Shown piece after piece: positions 10,578 through 20,385 of a stretch of 64,000 nt of DNA. The DNA comes from Luscinia megarhynchos (lineage: Eukaryota; Chordata; Aves; Passeriformes; Turdidae), in contig CM067566.1 in the NCBI GenBank assembly GCA_034336665.1, forward strand, positions 18,210,330 through 18,274,329, written 5' to 3'. How positions within the stretch are numbered: position 1 is the first letter of the stretch; each line of letters begins with the position of its first letter. The position numbers were made by a program, and so were the translations under genes. A model generated the notes under the pieces. The model had not been told where the DNA came from. It saw nothing but the letters and a program-made list of their open reading frames with translations, and did not search any database.

Positions 10578-10634
10578 AGAAAGAACAGATAATGAACCGA
10601 GCTGGTATTGTTCAAGAGGATATTCAGCCTGCAG
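10578..10634 (+). CDS. SMIM20: SMIM20 coding exon 2
   Basis: This 57-nt exon lies between a TTTTCCAG acceptor and a GTACAC donor. It completes the split lysine codon of exon 1 (A + AG) and reads KKEQIMNRAGIVQEDIQPA, ending in phase 1. The order and content match human SMIM20 closely. The segment after the transmembrane helix begins the phoenixin region: AGIVQEDIQPA corresponds to the start of phoenixin-20. Compared with human as I recall it, there is I for V after the aspartate and A for the second proline. Confidence 0.96.
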
Positions 10635-11951
10635 GTACACTTGATTTATGTGTTTGCATCAATTGTTTTAAAGACCCTCTTGAAGTAAGGCCTGAATATT
10701 TACATGGATTTAAATAATACAGTGAAGAATGCATTCTATGAAAATGTATTTAATAAATTTGACATTAAATTATTTCTAATAATTAGGCTAATTTCTCACT
10801 GAAAAATTACAATTTTAATGAAACTCATTTTAAAATTACTTAACTGGCCAAATAAATTGCGGAGTTTCTGTTGTCTTCACATTTTCTTAAACGGAGGCCA
10901 GTTTCAGCTTATAAACCAGCTCAGAGCAAACAAAAACCATGGATAGGCTGAGCTGTAGCTATAAAGAACAATGTTGCACCCTAGTTTCATGGAATACTGA
11001 ACTCAGCTGAAACTGCACATCAGCACTTTGGCAGTGCCTTCTGGCCTCATGGATGGATTGGCCATGCAGAAATCCACTACACATAAAGGAAAATTTGGAA
11101 TGCAGTGCTAATAGCATTTGGATCCAGCATTTGGCTGTTGACAGTAGAGAGCTTAGAAAAGCATATGAGGGAAGTAAAATTCAAGTAAAGCAGACTACCC
11201 TTGATAGTTCATTTTTTCATAGTGGTAAATGGAGTGGCTGTTCTTTATGCAAGGCTGGCATTTCTTGATTAAAGATGCGAGAGTGCCTGTCTTGATGAAA
11301 CACGTAATATCTGAATATGTTAATGTATCTGAATATGTAATGTATTTTTGTTTTTCAAAAAGCTCAACATCAGCAGCAGGTAAAAGTCCAATAGGATTAA
11401 AACCATGACCTTATTACACACATTGGTTAGATCATTAGTGCAGGACTTGCTTTCTAGGGAAGTGGGTGTAATATTGATGAGAAGTAGAAAGGGTATTGTG
11501 GACAGGTCTGATAAACCTGTTTTTTTACTGAACATTCAAGAGGACTGGACTGGCTTATTTATCCAAGATGCAGGTACTTAATGACCAATTCTTCTTAGTG
11601 TAAGCTCTCCTTTTCTTCTGAATTTAGCTGCTGATAAGTTATGAGAGCCATTAGTTGAAAAGGAAATGTAGGCAAATTTAAGTGTAAGGTGCAATTCTAA
11701 ATGATTGATCCAACAATATTAGAGCACCTTACCTATGAATGTGATAAATTTTTCCATCCTCTGAAGAGATCAAGATGAGGTTGTCTTTCTGTATATTTTT
11801 GCAAGTTGAAGCAGAGCTGCAAATTCAGTGCAGAAGTTGTTGACTTCTTTCATTGTTCAATACACCAAGCTGGAGTAGCAGACCTGTTTTGGTTTTTTTT
11901 CTCCAACAGTCTAAATTATCAACTGCTGGTATTCTGATGTTTGATTTGTAG
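10635..11951 (+). other. SMIM20: SMIM20 intron 2
   Basis: This 1.3-kb AT-rich intron runs from the GTACAC donor to the TTTGTAG acceptor at 11950-11951. A small direct repeat of TCTGAATATG units occurs at 11309-11338. I recognised no exon and no named mobile element in it. Confidence 0.85.
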
Positions 11952-11989
11952 GGTTAAAAGTGTGGTCGGATCCATTTGGAAGAAAGTAA
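11952..11989 (+). CDS. SMIM20: SMIM20 coding exon 3 (phoenixin C-terminus and stop)
   Basis: The last coding exon completes a glycine codon (G + GG) and reads GLKVWSDPFGRK before TAA at 11987-11989. This contains the C-terminus of phoenixin. The mature human peptide ends ...SDPF-amide, with the following G supplying the amide and the basic pair (RK here) serving for cleavage. All of these residues are intact. The total coding length is 109+57+38 = 204 nt, giving 67 residues. The peptide-hormone role is reported in mammals. For this bird it is inference from conservation. Confidence 0.96.
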
Positions 11990-12310
11990 TTGGCAACTGG
12001 GTGTATTGCAAAACTGAAGATGGACGTCTTCAGCTGCTTCTTCTTTCACTGAAGTGTGTCTTTGGGTGTCGCTGGAGGAGTGGGCACATGAGGAGCAACA
12101 AAGGCCACTGATTGGAATCTCAAGAGATAAAAACAGTTTTGAGGGAGAATGCTGGTACATAGCTCACAAACTGTTAGAAAGCTGAATGATTGAGTATAGA
12201 AGTGAAATATTTATTTCCTTGAGAAAAGGAAAAAGGGTTTTCTTCTAATGTGTAGACACTTATAGAGTGAATTATGGATAGAATAAATGATGCAGACTAC
12301 TGCAATTTCC
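11990..12310 (+). other. SMIM20: Probable SMIM20 3' UTR
   Basis: About 300 nt follow the SMIM20 stop before the first canonical poly(A) signal, AATAAA at 12282-12287. The segment has no long sense frame. The actual cleavage site cannot be read from sequence, and a longer 3' UTR using later signals is possible. Confidence 0.6.
12282..12287 (+). terminator. SMIM20: Candidate SMIM20 polyadenylation signal
   Basis: Canonical AATAAA about 290 nt after the SMIM20 stop codon, followed within 60 nt by TG/T-rich sequence. It is the nearest good signal downstream of the gene. Confidence 0.55.
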
Positions 12311-12994
12311 TCCCTAGTTTTAAAGTTACAACATGGTGAGTGTAAATTTGTACATTAAAATTTTTAAACCACTGTGTAAGCTTTTTCATTGTTTTGCAAG
12401 TGTGTGTGGAAGGTACCTTGGCTGCCTGCTAGGTGTCCCCCCCAACCATTCTTACTCCTGCTCCTCCATAGGACAAGGGGAGGAAGTAGAATGCCAGAGC
12501 TCAGGAGTCTGGATAAAGACAAGGAGATTTCTTACCAGTTACTTACGCAGGCAAAACAGATTCAACTTGGAGAAAATTAATGTAGTTAAGTCGAATTATG
12601 ACACACAACATTTTAAAGATCATTGCTGGATCCTGTATTTTTTGAAAAATGTATGTGCAATGTTATTTTTAACGTTAGCAGCTGTTTGTCATCTTTTTGG
12701 ACATCACACACTTTTATTGGGACAACAGATGAAAGACTCCATGTTTACAGTGTTATTTTCCAAACTGCCATTCTGCTACTTGTTGTTCTATTTTTACCTG
12801 TCTTTGCCATTACTCTCTCACTCAGACACACCTCTCCTGCTCAGTTAGTTTTTATTTAGTCCTCTATTATCACTAAGCATTAGAATATTTTCTGTTTGCT
12901 CTCTGGGAAAATGTGGCTGTGTTTGATTCCTTTGAGTTCTCAGGTCATTTTGCATGATGGTTGGAGCCAGAGTTAAGTGTTCTCATTCAGTAGG
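12311..12994. other. Intergenic, no gene recognised
   Basis: AT-rich sequence just after SMIM20. An open frame of about 170 codons at 12333-12848 does not resemble any family I know. It is rich in F, L, C and S as expected of chance frames in T-rich DNA, so I do not call it a gene. Confidence 0.6.
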
Positions 12995-13203
12995 GATCAT
13001 AGATTGGTTTGGGTTGGGAGGTACCTTAAAGCTCCTCAGGTTCCAGTGCCATGAGTTGGGACACCTGACAGGCTGCTCAGGGCCCCATCCAGCTTAGAGC
13101 CCTTCCAGGTATCCACAGCCTCTCAGAGCTACCTGTTCCGGTGCCTCATCACCCTTGCAGTGAAGAGCTTCTTCCTCATATCTCATCTTCAGTCTGAAAT
13201 TTC
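12995..13203 (-). mobile_element. CR1 LINE 3' fragment, minus orientation
   Basis: This reads as the reverse complement of a CR1 3' end. It starts ATCATAGATTGGTTTGGGTT, passes through GGTACCTTAAAGCTCC, GGCTGCTCAGGGCCCCATCC and CACAGCCTCTCAGAGCTACC, and ends near AGAGCTTCTTCCTCATATCT. Each block corresponds to a well-known CR1 3'-end block. It is 5'-truncated, with no coding content. Confidence 0.93.
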
Positions 13204-13984
13204 ACTACATAGAGCAACATTGTCACAAAGCTAATTCAGTGTTTGCTGCCAAAAGAGGAATAGAGCTGAAAAAGAGGTTTTTATAATTTAAACCTTTTTT
13301 TCAGTGAGACTGCAGAAATGAGAGAGCCTTGGTTTTTTGTTTTCTTAAAACTCATGCATCTGACCATTTCAGCAAAGTTTTTTCATCTAAAATACCTCTT
13401 CAGTGAAAATAAAACATTGCTGAAATGCAGATACTCCATCTATAACTGACAAGCTGCAACTGACAAGCTGCAAAACAAAAATTTTTCTGGGAATGTGAGA
13501 ATTTTTCTATTACGCAGCTTCTGTCACTTGGTAATATATGTTTAAAAATCATGTATCATGTTAGTGTGGAACCATCAGTATAAATGATGTGACAGAGAAT
13601 GTGAAATTACTTAGTTTGGAGTTAAGAGATAAGACAATCTCTGCTGCTCATTGTGAAGTTGAGCAAGTTGCTGAGTCTGGATCTTGCCTAGAAAAATGTT
13701 AGATGGCTTCAGAACAGTGGCTGGTGGCAGGTGCCGAGCCTTTTGCCTTCATATTACTTAAATGTTGCAAAACATTTGAGTACCTGAATTCAGATATTTA
13801 GCATTTATAGAACTATACATGCCTGTTGGTCATGATCACAAATTCCTTCCGGTGCAGAAAGGTTTGGTAAGTTTTGTAATTGCAATTTATACAGAATTTA
13901 CAGCAGTTGAGTGCTACTGAAGTGAATCTAAACTAAAAAACTGTGCATTGGTGTTGTAATTCAATAAATGAGGTGAAAGGAATG
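13204..13984. other. Intergenic, no gene recognised
   Basis: AT-rich unique-looking sequence. A 15-bp unit containing ACTGACAAGCTGCA is duplicated in tandem near 13444-13473. Nothing else stood out. Confidence 0.6.
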
Positions 13985-14290
13985 AATCAGCAAACCTGGC
14001 CACCTCCTTCCAGCTAGTTCCCGGTTCATGTCCCCCTTCCTGTCCTGTGACCTTTCCCTGTGACCTTGTACCCTACCAGGAGTTCCTGTATTCTGATCCT
14101 ATCCCCCTGTATCCTTATCCCATTGGCTGCTAGCCAAAGCCACTCCCCAGTCCCTCTCTGGAATACGGAGGTCCCAGGAGGGATCTCCCTCTTTCCTCCT
14201 TCCGGCCATGCCATCGCCTTAGAATAAAGCTGAGAAAAGAAAGAGCCTCTTTTGTAATCCTTTTCCATCCATGCTAAGATACTTTGTCCG
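13985..14290 (+). mobile_element. Probable endogenous-retrovirus LTR fragment
   Basis: The layout fits a retroviral LTR in plus orientation. A C/T-rich U3-like stretch is followed by a CCAAT-type CATTGGCTG at about 14121, short GC-rich promoter-like sequence, then GGAGGGATCTCCCTCTTTCC and an AATAAA at 14223-14228, then AAGAAAGAGCCTCTTTTGTA. The combination of AATAAAGCTGAG followed by an AAGAGCCTC segment is familiar from avian ERV LTRs. I could not define TG/CA ends or a target-site duplication, so the boundaries are approximate. No internal viral genes flank it. Confidence 0.5.
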
Positions 14291-15253
14291 ATCTTAAGTA
14301 ATTAGGAAAAAGACAAAGTATCATTATAGCACATTGGTATTAATGAGCATTGCTTCCCCTTCATGTTTCATCCCATAAAGTGGGCTCAAGGACCGTGGCT
14401 TTAAAGCATTGGAATAGTGAATGTCTTTTTTCAATTTTTTTGCTGTTCTGTCTGAATAAAACTATTACATCAACAAGGCATGTACTGCAGTAATTATCCA
14501 GAATTGACACTGGCATTTTCTGATTACTCTGGCATGTGCCAGTTGCCTGGAAACTTGCCCAATTCTCATGCATTAGGTTCCAGTCCTGCAGCTGGCATTG
14601 AGACAAAGCTTTATTTTGCTCATGGATGCTTGTACATAAGCCTCTTCTTCCAGGTACCCAGTGACAAGTGAAGTTCAATGTAGTTGAACTGCTCTCCAGG
14701 ACTCTTGTCTTGCTCTGGAAGTAAGAGTTGTTCACTACTTTCATAACCTCCAACAACTATTAATTTGGTGATTGTGAGGGACTAGGCCTGTGTTCTGCAG
14801 AGCAAGTAAATTTGCTAATTTTGGTCAAATTGTTCAGATTGTTTTGATAATAGTGCCGCCTTAGAATATTTTTAAAGCTGTTATCTCTATCCTGTTACAT
14901 GAATGCATTTTGCTTATTTATTATAGCTGGATTGTGAACAGCAAATATACCTTCAACCCTTGAAGGACTGAAGAAAAGTTTTTAACTTTAAGGTCTTTTT
15001 AAAAAGTTTTTGTTCATTTGACATCCCAACAGAAACTGGTTGTACTAGGTTTTGGGCTGTTGTATGCTGATGTTTTGAAATTAAAACTTGTTCCATAAGG
15101 AGCAAATCTAGCATTTTGGTGTAAACACAGCTTAGTTTTGAAGCACTGCAGATTGTTGATGATGCAATGGAACCCTCAAGTACAAACACTTGAGAAGGAG
15201 TAAATATGGCCAAAGATATGGGCAAATTGCCAGATTACACACATGTGCGGGAA
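14291..15253. other. Intergenic, no gene recognised
   Basis: Moderately AT-rich sequence. The minus-strand open frame of about 130 codons at 14361-14756 has no family resemblance that I can see. Confidence 0.55.
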
Positions 15254-15368
15254 GGAACAGTCTCAATAAATGAGTGTGATATTCAGCAAGAAAAATCCCA
15301 CAGGATTTTGAAAAAATCAAAAGGGATTTTTCTTGCTGAATATTGTAATTATTTACTGAGATTATTCC
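15254..15368. repeat. Inverted repeat, 46-bp arms with 23-nt loop
   Basis: The left arm (15254-15299) and right arm (15323-15368) are reverse complements at 38 of 46 positions. The 21 bases next to the loop are perfect (right arm begins GGGATTTTTCTTGCTGAATA). Transcribed, this would fold into a long stable hairpin. Such structures occur as miniature inverted-repeat DNA transposons or as microRNA-like precursors. I recognised no family and no clear target duplication. Confidence 0.85.
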
Positions 15369-15869
15369 AAATGATGAGAGGGGATTTTTTTATCTGTGAT
15401 ACTCAAAGCACATCAAATAGCCTCCAGTTATCGTGAATTTTACTCTATGTATGCCCACCTACTAGAAAACAGCCCAGAAGTTGGAGTTCTTATGATTTGC
15501 TCTTTTCTAAACCAAATTAAAGCATGTGTTTTCCCTTCTTGCAGTCTAGCAATAATTAACTACTCAATTTCTCTGTATTGTGTACACTCCTACTGACCTT
15601 CATGTTAACATGCAGATGCAGCAGTAAATGAAAAGCTGTATTGGCTTTTTCTGTTGTGCCACACAACCCAAAAAGTGTGTTTGCTAGTGGAAGGAAATTA
15701 TTCTCCAGCTTCTGAGAAAGTGCTTGGAATATACACTGTTTCTATGTGGACAATGTACAACAGGTGAGAGCAAAACACAAAGTTCAGGTCAAAGCTTAGG
15801 TCGGACCTGTGATCCGAGGTCTCTTTCTCCGTAGTGCAGACTGTGTGGGCCTTGCAAGAAAAATGGTGC
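15369..15869. other. Intergenic, no gene recognised
   Basis: AT-rich sequence with no repeat family or coding block I could name. Confidence 0.5.
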
Positions 15870-16020
15870 AGTGTTTAAGTCACTGTCTTGGAAAATGGGA
15901 CTGATGTAGTCAGTTCCAAATTCCACCACGCTTTTGGCCGGCAGCAGGTAAGTAATTTAGCCTTTGAGCTTCAGTTCCATCTGTAAAATAGCCATAAGTA
16001 GTGCTCCCCTTCTTTGAAAT
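15870..16020 (-). repeat. Ancient MIR/L2-like relic, minus orientation
   Basis: The segment GCAGGTAAGTAATTTAGCCT, then GAGCTTCAGTTCCATCTGTA and AAATAG, follows the pattern of reversed MIR/L2-type 3' ends (aagtcacttaacct... cctcagtttcc... catctgtaaaatg). It is highly diverged, as expected for an element older than birds. Boundaries are approximate. Confidence 0.5.
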
Positions 16021-19000
16021 TGAAGGCAAATACAGGAGTGTGGGGTTTTTTGATGCTCTAGAAAATATTTTTTTTTATTGTCCGAGAATTTTACTTCAAG
16101 GTTAGGAAAAATTGGTCTGAGTTCTTGTGAGAATCAGATATTTTGGTTCCAGGAATTTAAAATGTTTTGCAGAATCTTTTCCAAAAGAAAATAACAATGA
16201 AATTTCCCAGATTTTTATACTGCTGAAATACCATGTTCTGAGAACGAAAATTTTATGTTTTGGAAGACAAACAGAAAACTAATCTGTTTTTAACCGCAAA
16301 TATGAGTAAATTGAAATCCAATCCAACATGAATGTTTTGTAGAGCTGTACAAAAAAGCGGAAAATTGGTTAGCTTTTTTTGGTGGCCAAAGTGCTTCAGC
16401 AATTTTTTGAGACTCAGAAATTTTCTATATTTTGAGTTGCTATTTCTCTTATTTTTTGTCACAATGGGTCCTCCCTTCTGACCTTGGCATGCCAAAAAAG
16501 CAACTGAAAGCCTGCTAAGAATTACAGGTACTGAGCAGAGGAAGTTGGGGCACAGTGAAGGAGGTGAGAAAGAACTTGAGCAACTACTGGGTAGAATGTT
16601 CCTCCTGTAGCCCTGGAGGAACACTTGGAAGTGGAGTGGTGGATGTGAAGCAGGAGACAGCATCCAGTTGAATGGGAGCATGAGGAACATAGGACATAAA
16701 TCCATTGGCATGCAGCTTTTGTAGGCTCTGCAGCTCGCAGAGCAAATTGGGATACCTCTTGACCTCGTTTCTGTGTCCTCCCCATCAGATTGGAAGTAAA
16801 CCTTTCTAAAGAAAGTTCCTAGGCAAGACAAAGATCATCCTACCTTAAGAGGCCAAACACCACAGAATCATTTATGCTGGAGTGGATCTCATGCTGAAAA
16901 GTGTCTTTCAGACCCCAGGTCATAGGGAAAGGTAACTCCTATTAGCTTCTTTCCGTAATTCAGAAGGGTGAGAATCAGCAATGCCAGTCAAGGTAGGGGA
17001 GGAAGGTGTCCCCTTTGCTTCAGAAATTCCTGTAGGAGGAGTTCTCAGCAATCCACAAGTGGATGGCTCAGGCACAGTCTAGGAATGTATTCTTCCACTC
17101 TGAATGAAGAGAAACAGCTACAGATATTAGCCAGAAGTATTTGCTCCCTTATCAATTCTGTATGAATTTTTGGGTGCCAGTGATTGTGGCAGGCCAGCTC
17201 TAGATCCACAACTCCTCACCACTACAGATGTGAGGAAGGTTCATGCAAGAACTGTAACTTGTGCCATTTCTGACTGAACAGTACCATTAGGAGTCCTCTG
17301 AAGCCTAGAAAACAATTAATCTTAGAATCTCCACTGCTTCTGTCTGCCTCTGGTTCTTACATTCCTGGCTGACATGGGCTTGCTGGATGTTCCATATAAC
17401 AAAGAATTTCTTATAGTTCAATCCAAAATCTCATGTCCTACCTAAGAACCTTTGGGACATTTCTATTCCTTGCATTTTCATGTTTTTAACATGGGTTGTG
17501 TGATTTTGTGGCTTCTGCTGCCTGCCTGCCTGCCCACCTCTCTGTGCTTCTGGATCAGAGCAACAATGCCAGCAACACCACTAAATGAAGGAGCCTGCAA
17601 GGAGCTGTGAGGATCTGAGGGACACATTCCCATACATGAAGTCTGGCAATCCTAGCCATATGTCTCGGAGTTCGTCCTGGTTTCTTTCAGTTGACAAGCT
17701 TTTGGTTCATTGCACAAGCTTGTTATTCCTTATTGCACTTAGCAGTTAAATTTTGTGCCATAGCTAGAGTTCTAACTATTATTTTGCTTTGACATTGCCT
17801 CTCAAGTTGTTTAATCAGAAAATTTTATTAGTATACTTTGATTTTTGTGCCAAAAATTATGTTAAATTTGTCCTGGGGCAGTCTTTCGAGGAATGCCACC
17901 AGTAAAATCCATCCAGGCCAATGACTTCCCATTTGTCATTTCCGCTTTTAGCTACTTTCATGCTTGGCTTACAGTTCTTGAAGCTATTAATTGTTTCCCA
18001 CGTGACATCACTCCAAATGCATTGCTAAAGTCCAGAGGGAATATATCTCCTGAATTTTTGTCAGGTTGACAAGCTGGTTACCTGATTAGGTAGTACGATT
18101 AATACTCTGATGTATACTACCTTGGGTTTTTCACTGTCCCCACTTTTCTCTATGTCACAGTTTTCTATGATTCTTATGTGCATTTATGGAGAGAAGAACA
18201 GGTAGACATATGTTTTCCAAAGAAGTACCTGGACATTCTCATACTCAATCTGTCTGGATAGATTGTGATGCACATAAAATTAAACATTCTGTTAGAAGTA
18301 CCTAAACATCAGAGAATGACCTGGATCCCCAGTCTGGGTAGGAAGGAGAGATGTTTGCTTTTATCAGTTTATTTCAAAGGCTCAGAAGTTAATAGTCATC
18401 CTGTCTTTTGTCACTGATTATTGACTCATAAGAACCAGGCTTGGTAATAGAAAACTGCCGTAAATAGTACAAGAATGGATTTATTTATTTAGTCAGAAAA
18501 ACCATCACTCACCAGACTTGGAGAAGAGGAAAGGCAGTGAGCAAGTCTCATTGGCAAAATGTGATTAAGTGAATTGTCACATCTGCATTCATTAGCAAAA
18601 TTATTTAATGGGGTGCAAAAGCGTTCACACCCAATTCTGGTTTCCACAGGTCATTGAGTGCCCATTGCTTAGAAAGGCTCCTGAAAAGGCAGGCATGACA
18701 ACCAGATAATGACTGCTTTGAAGAACATAAGAAATTTCCCTTTGCTTCAATCCTTTGGAATCACAGAAGACATACAGATAAAGGTAAAAGTATAATTTTT
18801 CAATTGTGCCAGCAGTTTTAGTTGAATGACGCTGATGGCACTTTGTGATTAATTCGTGAAGTGTCACATGCTTTGGGAACTGCTTGGATTATGATCTGTA
18901 TGCCCTGTTGGATCCTAGAAACTCTAAGGATATCTTTATCCCATTTCGTGCCCTATTTACCATCAGTCACTCTGTCCATCCTTTTTCAGGAATCCTCCTG

Positions 19001-20282
19001 TGATCGCATGGTCTAGCTACAGTTCTGATCATCTCAAAGTCTCAGAAGAGCAAAAGATGTTTTAGTCCTGTTATTTTCTGTCATTCCAGATAAAATAAGT
19101 TGGCGTGCAACTCTTTGTTTAAACTACCATGAATCTTCACAACCAGGTTCTAATTCTAGCCCTAAATCTGTGGAAAGTTTCTCATCTCCTAGGGGATTTT
19201 TTTTACCTATGTTTGCAGGCAGGTAGTTCCAGTACCAGAAGTGTCCATGTTGAGTGTTCTGCTGGTAGTACAGAAATGCATAACCACAAAACCAGTTTCA
19301 TTCCAAAGAGACATTTAGCACTGCCTTGATTAGGATCATGGCTCTTAGGGCAAATATCTACAACAGATAGGAGGCTTCAACCCCTTAATTCTTTCAAGAT
19401 TCAGCAATTTTGTCTCCTCTACAGTTTTTAAGATAAATCAAGGAAGAAAATTATAGTTCCTACTTACAATATAGCAATCTTCTTCACTCTGTCCTGAAAT
19501 AGATCCCAAGCAGGGCTATCAGATCTCATCTATCTGAAAATAATGTCTGACATTTTCAAGACTGTGTTCTGGGTAAATAGCCTCCTTTGTGTATGAAACG
19601 CTTACGAAATCGTACCTCTACTGTATACAGGAGGTATGATAATATTTATGTCTGCTTTGCTAATTTTATCTGGATGGACATAGGAGTCATTCTCTCTGTT
19701 CTCTAGTGTTAGTTAATGTGTTGACTATCCTGTTACAATTAAAGTTCTCTTCCTGAAACACAGCAAGGAACAGCCCTTAAAATTATCTGCATATTCCAAG
19801 TATGTATTCTTTATGGACATTTTCTTATTAATATTTCTGTGTTGAATGCTAGCTATTATGTTGAAAGTCTTCATCATTCTAATGGCTTTACCATCTTGTA
19901 TCATTGTAGAAAATGTCACAGTGATATTTCATACACAATAAAAAATTTAACACACTTATATTTGCAGATTCTGGGTATCTGAGGATATATTATGTTTAGT
20001 ACAGCTGTATATTTGCTGTTGTAGAAAGTGACAGGGAGTTTCCAAAGAGGAATTACGTATAGGAAAGGATATCCTTCCTCAAAGGAGTGAAAACATAATC
20101 CCTTGAGTCTTCTCTGAATGTTAGGCATCTGTCCAGTGTTTTTGCAGTGTTTGCATTTCATTGATCGCAAGGGTCATCAAGAATCTTTGCCAGGACAATG
20201 TTAATTCTGCTTGAATGCCCAGTCCCAAATCTGAGGTCTTTCCATTGTTTCTTCACAGATGTGTTGTCTCAAAAGCAGTTGT
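16021..20282. other. Intergenic, no gene recognised
   Basis: About 4.3 kb of AT-rich sequence. A minus-strand open frame of 192 codons at 16253-16831 is the longest here. Its composition is unremarkable and I cannot relate it to a family. A short CR1-like tail (ACCACAGAATCATTTATGCT) may lie near 16860. A CACGTGACATCAC motif (E-box followed by a CRE/AP-1-like half) is at about 18000. Confidence 0.5.
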
Positions 20283-20385
20283 ATCACAAAATCACAGTCT
20301 ATACACTAGAAATGACACTTGGAGGTTGTTTAATCCAGTTCTCTGCTCAAAGCAGAGCTAACTCCAGAGTCAGATCAAGGTGCTA
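20283..20385 (-). mobile_element. Short CR1 LINE 3' fragment, minus orientation
   Basis: The stretch begins ATCACAAAATCACAGTCTAT and continues GGAGGTTGTTTAATCCAGTT, then CTCTGCTCAAAGCAGAGCTA. This matches the reversed CR1 tail pattern (gaggtcatctagtccaac... ctgctcaaagcagggc). It is only about 100 bp and diverged. Confidence 0.65.

Noticed and set aside
16253..16831. 192-codon minus-strand open frame
   Set aside because: No recognisable domain, no CpG-island promoter or clear splice context, and ordinary composition. Likely chance, although a search would settle it.
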